A DNA stretch of 5,054 bases from Ardenticatenales bacterium (GTDB taxonomy: Bacteria > Chloroflexota > Anaerolineae > Promineifilales > UBA4811): assembly GCA_013139935.1 (NCBI GenBank), contig WSZX01000456.1:1-5054 (forward strand). Reading direction: 5' to 3'. A program made the translations under genes and the position numbers. The notes beneath the pieces were generated by a model that saw only the letters and a program-made list of their open reading frames with translations, did not search any database and had not been told where the DNA came from. Numbering within the stretch: the stretch's first letter is position 1; every line of letters begins with the position of its first letter. Below, one piece after another: positions 1-5,054 of the stretch.

Positions 1-343
1 CCTGTATGTGTGACGGCCGGTCCGGGGCAGCCAGCGTCGCCACTGTTCGCTTCCCGCGCATTGTATACCCCAGAAACCCATTCTGCAAACCGCCCGCACG
101 ATTGCCTTGATCGCTTACTTCTGTCTAACCTGCGCTTGGGCCCGAAACGCCAGCGTCGCCTGGGGCCGGGCCGGATTGCCAATCCGGCTTACGATGGCGG
201 CTCGCAGGACAGAGGGCGGGCGCCGTGATCGTAAAGGGCGCGGGGCCGTGCCCCTGCGACGGATCGCGAGCCAGCGCCGAGGGACCCCCTGCCACCTGCG
301 TGACAGGATGGAGAGACACCCTCCTCACGTGCCATCTTGCTGG
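1..343. other. Upstream stretch without a convincing gene
   Basis: I see no protein I can support here. The + strand is open in the first frame from the window edge to a stop at 226-228. Its translation is rich in Pro, Arg, Gly and Ser, shows no domain, motif or membrane segment, and looks like chance openness in GC-rich DNA, although the tail of an upstream gene cannot be excluded. A minus-strand open frame that starts inside the CLC gene and ends near 125 also looks like a shadow. A 12-base sequence, GCCAGCGTCGCC, occurs at both 30-41 and 149-160, and a small stem pairs 242-246 with 250-254. The stretch ends at the promoter of the CLC gene. Confidence 0.6.
170..188. repeat. GC-rich 8-bp hairpin
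   Basis: GCCGGATT at 170-177 is perfectly complementary to AATCCGGC at 181-188 around a 3-base loop (GCC). Two further G-T pairs are possible at the base (168-169 with 189-190). No T-run follows on either strand, so it is not a standard intrinsic terminator. It could be the remains of one for an upstream gene, or simply a stable stem. Confidence 0.5.
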
Positions 344-349
344 TATAAT
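341..349 (+). promoter_or_regulatory. Extended -10 promoter for the CLC gene
   Basis: TGGTATAAT is a perfect TATAAT (344-349) preceded by TG one base upstream, the extended -10 pattern of sigma70-type promoters. The expected -35 region (about 320-326, CT-rich) does not resemble TTGACA, which fits promoters that rely on the extended element. Transcription would start near 355-357, giving a leader of roughly 88 bases before the ATG at 444. Confidence 0.6.
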
Positions 350-373
350 TCGGGGTGCGTGATCAGGGACAGT

Positions 374-438
374 CGGGGCAACGGCTTGCCACTCCCGGTT
401 GTCCCGTTGTCGTTCTTGGCAAGCCTCTTGGCCAAGGG
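374..438 (+). promoter_or_regulatory. Structured 5' leader with competing stems
   Basis: Three pairings can be drawn by eye in the untranslated leader. Stem A joins 374-382 to 398-406, nine pairs including one G-U. Stem B joins GGCTTGCC at 383-390 to GGCAAGCC at 418-425, eight perfect pairs, with its left arm inside the loop of A. Stem C joins CTTGGC at 415-420 to GCCAAG at 431-436, extendable by G-U pairs to 437-438. C covers the likely ribosome binding site AAGGG (434-438) and shares bases 418-420 with B, so B and C exclude each other. A and B interleave like a pseudoknot. This is the layout of a translational switch, but no known riboswitch class is recognised and function is inference. 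Confidence 0.35.
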
Positions 439-443
439 TGCAG

Positions 444-2540
444 ATGTCATTGCCACATTCATTCCTCAATAGCCGCGACGGCCGATCCACTCCGGCGTGG
501 CGGCTGCGGCTGTCACAGGTGCTCGTCCGGCACGAGGTGCCCGATTCGGCCGTCATCATGTTCACCGCGTTGGTGGTAGGAGTCGGCGCGGGTCTGGGGG
601 CGGTTGTCTTTCGTCGACTCATCGACGGGGTGCAGTCGCTATCCTTTGACGGATTGGGGGGGCTCTTGTCGGGCATCGCACCGTTTCACCGGGTTATCAT
701 CCCGGCGATCGGCGGCTTGATCGTGGGTCCTCTCATCTATCGCTTTGCCCGGGAAGCCAAAGGGCACGGCGTGCCCGAGGTGATGGAAGCTGTCGCCCTG
801 CGCGGCGGCCGAATCCGGCCCCGCGTGGCGGTCATCAAGTCGTTGGCGTCAGCTATCTGCATTGGCACCGGCGGCTCGGTGGGGCGTGAAGGCCCAATCG
901 CCCAGATCGGTTCGGCTCTGGGTTCGACCGTGGGTCAAGTGCTACACTTGTCCGACAGACGGGTGCGCAACCTGGTCGCCTGCGGGGCAGCCGGCGGCAT
1001 TGCCGCCACGTTCAACGCCCCGATCGCCGGTTCGATCTTTGCCCTCGAGGTCATCCTGGGCCAGTTCCGCGCTCTCTACTTTGGCGCCGTGGTCATCTCG
1101 GCGGTCACGGCCGACGTCGTGGCCCATATCTTTGAAGGCGACCTGCGCGCTTTTGTGGTGCCGGATTACACACTGGTCAGTCCGTCAGAATTGGTGCTCT
1201 ACACCTTGCTCGGCACGCTGGCGGGGGTCGCCGCTGTGGCCTTTACGCGTCTCCTCTACCTTTCGGAGGACGTGTGGGAGAGGATTCAGTTCCCTGAGTA
1301 CCTCAAACCGGCAGTGGGCGGCCTGTTGTTGGGGGTCGTTGGGTTTCTATCTCTCAAGATCGATGGCTTTCCGCGTGTCTTTGGGGTCGGGTACGACAGC
1401 ATCGGCGATGCACTGTTTGGCCGATTGGCCCTCCAAGCAGTGCTGGCGCTGCTCGTGCTCAAGCTGCTGGCTACGATTGTCACGCTCGGTTCCGGCGGGT
1501 CCGGCGGCGTCTTTGCGCCCTCGCTGTTCATGGGCGCCATGTTGGGCAACGCCTTTGGCCAGGCGGCGAACCAGCTTTTTCCACACACAACGGCGCCGGC
1601 TGGCGCCTACGCACTGGTGGGAATGTCGGCCTTTTTCAGCGGTGCGGCTCACGCGCCCATTACAAGCATCCTCATCCTGTTCGAGATGACGGGCAACTAT
1701 AGCATTATCCTGCCTCTAATGCTGGCCACGGTCATGAGTACTTTTATCTCCCGGCTGGTCAGCCAGGAGTCCATCTATACTCTCAAGCTCACCCGGCGCG
1801 GCGTCCGCCTGCAGGAGGGACGGGACGTCGATGTGATGCATACTGTGACCGTTGGCGAGGCCATGACCACCAGGGTAGACGTGGTGGCGGCAAACATGCC
1901 GCTGCAGCAACTGGCCGACGAGTTCGCTCGCACCCACCATCACGGTTTCCCGGTCCTCGATAGCTCGGGCGACCTGGTCGGCGTGGTGACGATTCAAGAT
2001 CTGGAGCGAGCGCTGGAGGAAGGTGCCACCAGGGAGCTTACGGTGGCGGACATTGCCAGCACCGACGGGCTACTGATCGCCTACCCCCAGGAACCGATGT
2101 CAGCGGCGTTGCGCCGGCTCGGGATCAACGATGTCGGCCGCTTGCCGGTGGTTGAAAAGGAGGGATCACGCCGGCTGGTTGGAGCGGTGCGACGGTCCGA
2201 CATCATCCGGGCGTATAACCGGGCCATCGTCAAACGGGGGCGCCACCAGCACCGCATTGACGCGCTGCAGTTGGGCCAGAGGGATGGCATGACCCTGGTG
2301 GAGATCGAGATCCCCGCGGGCTCGCCGGCCGTCGGCCGGCGCGTCAGTCAAGTCATCCTGCCAGCGGAATGCCTGATTGTGTCACTGCGGCGGGGCCGAA
2401 AACATCAAGTGGTTCACGGCGACACACTCTTACAAGCCGGAGACGTGGCCACCGTCTTTGCCGGCTCCGACTGCATGCCCCAGGTGCGCCAGCGCCTGAT
2501 CGGCACCCCGGCACAGAACGGGCACGCATTCACCCACTGA
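444..2540 (+). CDS. CLC-family anion channel/transporter with CBS pair and RCK_C tail
   Basis: This is a 698-residue inner-membrane CLC protein that moves Cl- or a similar anion. The membrane domain spans about 35-450. It shows the three anion-site motifs: GHGVPE (107-112), GREGP (147-151, gating Glu149) and GVFAP (355-359), plus Tyr445, the equivalent of the E. coli anion-coordinating tyrosine. Two CBS domains (about 471-524 and 533-592) follow, a module that usually senses adenine nucleotides, and then a TrkA-C/RCK_C-like domain (about 612-690). Val203 replaces the proton-pathway Glu, and His108 replaces the filter Ser. GREGP rather than GREGT argues against the fluoride-specific CLC-F clade. 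The ATG at 444 is preferred because AAGGG lies five bases upstream. An in-frame TTG at 399 would add 15 residues. A lipoprotein hydrolase gene begins 24 bases downstream, probably co-transcribed. Family is certain; ion and channel-versus-antiporter mode are not. Confidence 0.95.
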   Translation: MSLPHSFLNSRDGRSTPAWRLRLSQVLVRHEVPDSAVIMFTALVVGVGAGLGAVVFRRLIDGVQSLSFDGLGGLLSGIAPFHRVIIPAIGGLIVGPLIYRFAREAKGHGVPEVMEAVALRGGRIRPRVAVIKSLASAICIGTGGSVGREGPIAQIGSALGSTVGQVLHLSDRRVRNLVACGAAGGIAATFNAPIAGSIFALEVILGQFRALYFGAVVISAVTADVVAHIFEGDLRAFVVPDYTLVSPSELVLYTLLGTLAGVAAVAFTRLLYLSEDVWERIQFPEYLKPAVGGLLLGVVGFLSLKIDGFPRVFGVGYDSIGDALFGRLALQAVLALLVLKLLATIVTLGSGGSGGVFAPSLFMGAMLGNAFGQAANQLFPHTTAPAGAYALVGMSAFFSGAAHAPITSILILFEMTGNYSIILPLMLATVMSTFISRLVSQESIYTLKLTRRGVRLQEGRDVDVMHTVTVGEAMTTRVDVVAANMPLQQLADEFARTHHHGFPVLDSSGDLVGVVTIQDLERALEEGATRELTVADIASTDGLLIAYPQEPMSAALRRLGINDVGRLPVVEKEGSRRLVGAVRRSDIIRAYNRAIVKRGRHQHRIDALQLGQRDGMTLVEIEIPAGSPAVGRRVSQVILPAECLIVSLRRGRKHQVVHGDTLLQAGDVATVFAGSDCMPQVRQRLIGTPAQNGHAFTH

Positions 2541-2564
2541 TCACACGATGCACGGTGGCGAGAT

Positions 2565-3686
2565 GTGAACAAGGACGCACAAGCTCTTCGACGCGCGGTC
2601 GCTGCAATCACGATCATATGGCTGGCGGCAGCCTGCAGTCGTCCTACGGTCGCGCCGGCAACAGTTACCCGGATCGAATCCGAGCCAGTCGCTGCGCCAA
2701 CCGCATCGCCAACCGGTGGCGCGGAGGGCCTGTCGGCCGATGAGCAAGCAACCCTGAACAGCCTGGAAAAGGTGGATGACTATCCGCTCTACACCATGCG
2801 CTACTATGGCCCCTACGATGAGGCGACAACGATTGACAGTGGCGGATGGATGGCGGCTACAGCAGTCCCCGGCGCCAGCTCGACAGCGAACCAGGCCGCC
2901 TGGGCCTGCTCGCTATTCGCCGCGCTGGGCGATGCCGGCAGCATGGTCTACGGCCGCAACTTTGACTGGCAGTTCAGCCCGGCCGTGCTCCTGTTCACCG
3001 ACCCGCGGGACGGGTACGCATCGGTTTCCATGGTGAACATCGCCTTTCTGGGGTTCGACGAGGACACGGCCGGCGCAGTGACCGATCTGCCGCTCACCGA
3101 CCGTGACGCGCTGCTAGATGCGCCGTTCTTGCCCATCGACGGGATGAACGAGCGCGGTCTCGCCGTGGGAATGGCGGCCGTGCCGCCGGGTCAATCGCCC
3201 CCAGACCCCAATAAGGGAACGATCGGGTCATTGGGGGTGATCCGCGAGATGCTCGATCATGCAGGCACGGTGGACGAGGCCGCGGCCATCCTGCAAAGCT
3301 ACAACATCGACATGGAGGGCGGCCCCGATATCCACTACCTGATCGCAGATCCATCCGGCCGCTCGATCCTGATTGAGTTCTACGCGGGCGAGGCGGTGAC
3401 CATCCCCAACGAGACCCCCTGGCACCTGGCGACCAATTTCCTGCGCGCTTCGGTCAGCGAACCGGCCGACGCGAAATGCTGGAGGTACGACACGATCGAC
3501 CGGCGACTAGCAGAAGTTCAGGGCCGCTTGGCAATGCAGGATGCCCTGAATCTCCTGTCCGAGGTGTCGGTAGCCGGCACCCAATGGTCAGTGGCGTACC
3601 AAATGAGCACCCTCGCTGTGAGCGTGGTCATGGATCGGCAAACCAGCAGCCCGCACACCTTCCCCCTGAGCCACGCCGGGCAGTAG
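2565..3686 (+). CDS. Lipoprotein Ntn-hydrolase, linear amide C-N hydrolase type
   Basis: This 373-residue exported hydrolase belongs to the choloylglycine hydrolase / acid ceramidase-like / penicillin acyltransferase (C45) superfamily, which cleaves or transfers linear amides. Residues 1-23 form a lipoprotein signal with basic residues, a hydrophobic core and the lipobox AAAC, with Cys24 as the lipidated residue. A Pro/Ala/Thr/Ser-rich linker runs to about 55. The likely nucleophile is Cys115, followed by Arg131 and Asp134 in GRNFDW, exactly the +16 and +19 spacing of bile salt hydrolases. Asn195 (GMNERG) and Asn291 (ATNF) match the two later active-site Asn, and Arg307 may be the distal Arg. 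The GTG start has GGTGG six bases upstream (2554-2558), and starting later would lose the signal. It lies 24 bases after the CLC gene. Because Cys115 is internal, activation by self-cleavage after Ala114 is expected. Substrate is unknown (N-acyl amide, bile-salt-like or peptide-like). Confidence 0.85.
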   Translation: MNKDAQALRRAVAAITIIWLAAACSRPTVAPATVTRIESEPVAAPTASPTGGAEGLSADEQATLNSLEKVDDYPLYTMRYYGPYDEATTIDSGGWMAATAVPGASSTANQAAWACSLFAALGDAGSMVYGRNFDWQFSPAVLLFTDPRDGYASVSMVNIAFLGFDEDTAGAVTDLPLTDRDALLDAPFLPIDGMNERGLAVGMAAVPPGQSPPDPNKGTIGSLGVIREMLDHAGTVDEAAAILQSYNIDMEGGPDIHYLIADPSGRSILIEFYAGEAVTIPNETPWHLATNFLRASVSEPADAKCWRYDTIDRRLAEVQGRLAMQDALNLLSEVSVAGTQWSVAYQMSTLAVSVVMDRQTSSPHTFPLSHAGQ

Positions 3687-3688
3687 CC

Positions 3689-3777
3689 GGCCAGTATGGT
3701 GTGAGAGCAGCAGCGCGACCGGTCGCGGCCGGAGAGCGGGGGCATTCCGTTTGGGGTTCTCTGCTGGCCAGTACGGT
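3689..3777 (+). repeat. 12-base imperfect direct repeat
   Basis: GGCCAGTATGGT (3689-3700) and GGCCAGTACGGT (3766-3777) differ at one base and lie 77 bases apart, flanking the 14-bp palindrome. They could be paired protein-binding sites or a chance similarity. The spacing is close to seven helical turns. Confidence 0.35.
3714..3727. promoter_or_regulatory. 14-bp perfect palindrome, possible operator
   Basis: CGCGACCGGTCGCG reads the same on both strands with no spacer, 28 bases after the hydrolase stop. A zero-loop palindrome is better suited to binding a dimeric regulator than to forming an RNA hairpin. No T-run follows, so it is not a standard terminator. It lies about 130 bases upstream of the predicted -35 of the exporter gene. 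Confidence 0.35.
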
Positions 3778-3790
3778 CCCCTGGGTAGAC

Positions 3791-3807
3791 ACGCTGCAAT
3801 GCAGCGT
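3791..3807. promoter_or_regulatory. 17-bp inverted repeat, possible operator
   Basis: ACGCTGCA and TGCAGCGT are perfect 8-base arms around a single A at 3799. Two more matching pairs (3788-3789 with 3809-3810) lie beyond one mismatch. As RNA it could form a 7-bp stem with a 3-base loop, but CCCC rather than T follows. A dimeric repressor or activator site is a reasonable reading, since it sits about 50 bases upstream of the predicted exporter promoter. Confidence 0.4.
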
Positions 3808-3859
3808 CTCCCCATGTTCAGTTCCGGCCGGCGCCCGCCGCACCGCAGGCAGCAGGAGG

Positions 3860-3889
3860 TTGGCCCACCAGTGTGTGAAGCGCTACAAT
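3860..3889 (+). promoter_or_regulatory. Sigma70-like promoter for the LysE-type exporter
   Basis: TTGGCC at 3860-3865 matches 4 of 6 -35 bases, and TACAAT at 3884-3889 matches 5 of 6 -10 bases, with an 18-base spacer. Transcription would start near 3896, leaving a leader of about 127 bases before the ATG at 4023. No strong structure was identified in that leader by eye. Confidence 0.5.
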
Positions 3890-4022
3890 AGGCATATTCT
3901 GCGCCATGCTCTTGGATGTGTGATGCCCCCGGACAACCGACATCGTCGCACGACCACGGGCTCCACGCTCGAGGCAGGCCATGCGAGCGCCCTGATGGCG
4001 ATACAGACAATCGAGATAAGAG

Positions 4023-4655
4023 ATGTCGCTCCTGGGTTTTCTCTTTGAAGCAGTGTTGATATCACTCTCGGGCGTGATGGCACCCGGACCCATGACCACC
4101 GTGGCGGTGGGGAAAGGGAGTGAATCGCCCCACGCCGGCGCGCTGGTCGCCGTGGGCCACGCGATCGTCGAGTTCCCCTTGATGGTCGCGGTCCTCTATG
4201 GGATCGGCCGGCTGTTGGATTTCCCCCACGTCCAAGCCATCATCGCCCTCATCGGCGGGGTATTCCTGCTGGTGATGGGCATCGGCATGGTGCGCGGAGC
4301 GAGACAGGATCAAGTTGACGCCACCGCGCACCCTACCCCTGCGGTGCTGGCCGGGATCCTGGTCAGTGTTGGCAATCCGTATTTCATTGTGTGGTGGGCA
4401 ACGGTGGGCGCGGCGCTGATCATGCGGTCAGTTCGGTACGGACTGCTCGGGTTCGTTTCCTTTGCGCTGCTGCACAGTCTATGTGATCTCTTGTGGAGCT
4501 GGTTTCTCTCGGCGCTGTCGTTCAAGGGCGGCCAGTTCTTTGGACAACGTTTCCAGCAGTCAATCTTTGTGGGGTGCGGCGTGCTACTCTTGTTCTTTGG
4601 CGGTAAGCTGATGGCAGACGGGGCCACGCAGCTCTCCGCTCAGGGCGTTTTCTAG
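4023..4655 (+). CDS. LysE/RhtB-family exporter
   Basis: This is a 210-residue integral membrane protein of the LysE/RhtB translocator family, which exports amino acids or other small solutes by secondary transport. About six hydrophobic segments can be seen (roughly 6-26, 38-62, 70-90, 106-132, 138-163 and 180-197). The family signature lies at the end of the first: SGVMAPGPMT around 16-25, with Pro21-Gly22-Pro23. Other conserved-looking parts are GHAIVEFP (45-52), NPYFIVWW (118-125) and a His151/Asp155 pair in the fifth segment. Length is typical and intact. The ATG at 4023 places the signature where expected. Upstream purine-rich bases (GAG at 4013-4015, AAGAG at 4018-4022) give only a weak ribosome binding site. 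It has its own predicted promoter and two operator-like repeats upstream, so it is probably separate from the hydrolase transcript. No LysR-type regulator gene is adjacent here. The substrate cannot be assigned. Confidence 0.88.
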   Translation: MSLLGFLFEAVLISLSGVMAPGPMTTVAVGKGSESPHAGALVAVGHAIVEFPLMVAVLYGIGRLLDFPHVQAIIALIGGVFLLVMGIGMVRGARQDQVDATAHPTPAVLAGILVSVGNPYFIVWWATVGAALIMRSVRYGLLGFVSFALLHSLCDLLWSWFLSALSFKGGQFFGQRFQQSIFVGCGVLLLFFGGKLMADGATQLSAQGVF

Positions 4656-4692
4656 CCCTGGGCCGGGACGGGCTGGGCGCCGTACGTGCGAG

Positions 4693-4717
4693 GTGGGGTG
4701 CTTCCTCTGGACCCCAC
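4693..4717. repeat. 7-bp hairpin between exporter and last gene
   Basis: GTGGGGT (4693-4699) pairs perfectly with ACCCCAC (4711-4717) around an 11-base loop. It lies 38 bases after the exporter stop and about 20 bases before the Shine-Dalgarno of the next gene. No T-run follows, so it is at best a weak or factor-dependent terminator. It may instead be a leader stem or an mRNA-stability element. Confidence 0.4.
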
Positions 4718-4747
4718 GGCTGATTGAAGCAATGCAAAGGAGTGTCA

Positions 4748-5054
4748 ATGGCAGGAGAGACTGATTTCGAACGAGCTTGGCTGGCCAAGCTGTCGGGTTC
4801 CCTCGATCGGATTGCGGGAGGCGAGATCCGGGAACAAGTGATGCGAGGCAGCGAGCGGCAGTCGTCCAGCTCCCGTCCCAAGGAGGTGATTGATTGGTCC
4901 CGGCGCGCCATGGAACGGTTGGACTCCCTGCTGGACGAGCAGCAGAAAAGGGCGGTGATGACGGACTGCGCATGCCAGTACCCCAAGCCGGGCCTGCAAG
5001 CAGCGAGACAAGAGTACCAGGCCACGAAGAACGTGGATCGGGTCCTGCAGATCT
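4748..5054 (+). CDS. Unrecognised protein, N-terminal part only (cut by window end)
   Basis: An open frame of 102 complete codons starts with ATG and continues past the right edge. The start is well supported: AAAGGAG at 4736-4742 ends five bases upstream, the strongest ribosome binding site in the window. The visible part has no signal peptide or membrane segment, is charged and looks helical, so it is probably cytoplasmic. A Cys-x-Cys pair (Cys74, Cys76 in DCACQYPK) follows an acidic/basic helix (about 45-70). Such a pair could bind metal or an Fe-S cluster together with Cys or His further on, but that is inference. I have a faint recollection of similar DUF-type proteins in Chloroflexota with a second Cys-His motif downstream, which I cannot confirm. 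It follows the exporter gene by 92 bases and may share its transcript. Confidence 0.7.
   Translation, partial: MAGETDFERAWLAKLSGSLDRIAGGEIREQVMRGSERQSSSSRPKEVIDWSRRAMERLDSLLDEQQKRAVMTDCACQYPKPGLQAARQEYQATKNVDRVLQI

Larger units (their letters stand above)
3687..4022. other. Intergenic regulatory-looking region before the exporter gene
   Basis: This 336-base gap contains no convincing gene. An open frame in the hydrolase +1 frame runs through it and into the exporter start, but it overlaps both real genes and its translation is low-complexity and Arg-rich. The gap holds a near-identical 12-base direct repeat, a 14-bp palindrome, a 17-bp inverted repeat and a sigma70-like promoter, each listed separately. 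No stem followed by a T-run was seen after the hydrolase stop, so where its transcript ends is unclear. Confidence 0.6.

Noticed and set aside
1..228. Open first frame from the window edge, possibly the tail of an upstream gene
   Set aside because: The translation has no recognisable feature and looks like GC-rich noncoding sequence. I cannot exclude it without upstream sequence, but I cannot support it either.
356..443. Fluoride (crcB-type) riboswitch ahead of a CLC gene
   Set aside because: The conserved fluoride riboswitch core bases are not visible in the leader, and the encoded CLC has GREGP and not the GREGT of fluoride-specific CLCs.
125..676. 183-codon minus-strand open frame overlapping the CLC start
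   Set aside because: It is antisense to the well-supported CLC N-terminus and promoter, its translation shows no domain, and long antisense frames are common in GC-rich DNA.
2548..2568. Six-codon ORF (MHGGEM) overlapping the hydrolase GTG, possible coupling peptide
   Set aside because: It has no clear ribosome binding site, and such a short frame arises easily by chance.
3854..3859. AGGAGG, a perfect Shine-Dalgarno inside the intergenic gap
   Set aside because: No start codon at suitable spacing opens a usable frame: GTG at 3871 and 3873 meet stops within a few codons. It is better read as sequence next to the promoter.
3476..4048. 190-codon open frame across the hydrolase end, the gap and the exporter start
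   Set aside because: It overlaps two strongly supported genes in other frames, and its translation is Arg/Pro/His-rich with no domain.
4654..4674. Possible terminator hairpin AGCCC...GGGCT at the exporter stop
   Set aside because: The stem is only five pairs with an 11-base loop and no T-run, so it is too weak to call.
4522..5025. 167-codon minus-strand open frame over the last gene
   Set aside because: It is antisense to the exporter end and to the plus-strand gene with a strong ribosome binding site, and its Arg/Pro/Ser-rich translation has no domain.

Overview
The window is a GC-rich bacterial segment with every supported gene on the + strand. From left to right it holds about 340 bases with no convincing gene, a CLC-family anion transporter with a cytoplasmic regulatory tail, a lipoprotein Ntn-hydrolase, a 336-base regulatory-looking gap, a LysE/RhtB-type exporter, and the start of an unrecognised protein that runs off the right edge. 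The lipoprotein signal followed by a Pro/Ala/Thr linker, the CLC-CBS-CBS-RCK_C architecture and the LysE type together suggest an uncultured or environmental bacterium. Chloroflexota (Anaerolineae-like) is my best guess. This rests on protein style only, since there is no rRNA or marker gene here.

Positions 1-343 hold a GC-rich hairpin and then an extended -10 promoter (341-349). The promoter leads into an untranslated leader of roughly 90 bases with several mutually competing stems, one of which buries the likely ribosome binding site of the CLC gene. The CLC protein (444-2540) carries the gating glutamate and the anion-coordinating tyrosine. It lacks the internal proton-pathway glutamate (Val instead) and has His for the usual selectivity-filter Ser. 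Only 24 bases separate it from the lipoprotein hydrolase (2565-3686), so the two are probably one transcript.

The hydrolase has a lipobox and an internal catalytic Cys with the Arg, Asp and Asn spacing of the choloylglycine hydrolase / penicillin acyltransferase superfamily. It probably acts outside the cytoplasmic membrane on a linear amide that cannot be named from the sequence. The following gap (3687-4022) contains a 14-bp palindrome, a 17-bp inverted repeat and a good sigma70-like promoter, so the LysE-type exporter (4023-4655) looks independently transcribed and possibly repressor-controlled. After a 92-base gap with a 7-bp hairpin, a gene with a strong Shine-Dalgarno begins at 4748 and is cut by the window end.

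I see no CRISPR, tRNA, rRNA, insertion sequence or recognised defence system. The genes do not form an evident pathway: two are membrane transporters and one is an exported hydrolase. The items most worth a second look are the CLC leader structure, the CLC residue pattern, the geometry of the lipid-anchored self-cleaving hydrolase, the operator-like repeats before the exporter, and the truncated Cys-x-Cys protein.
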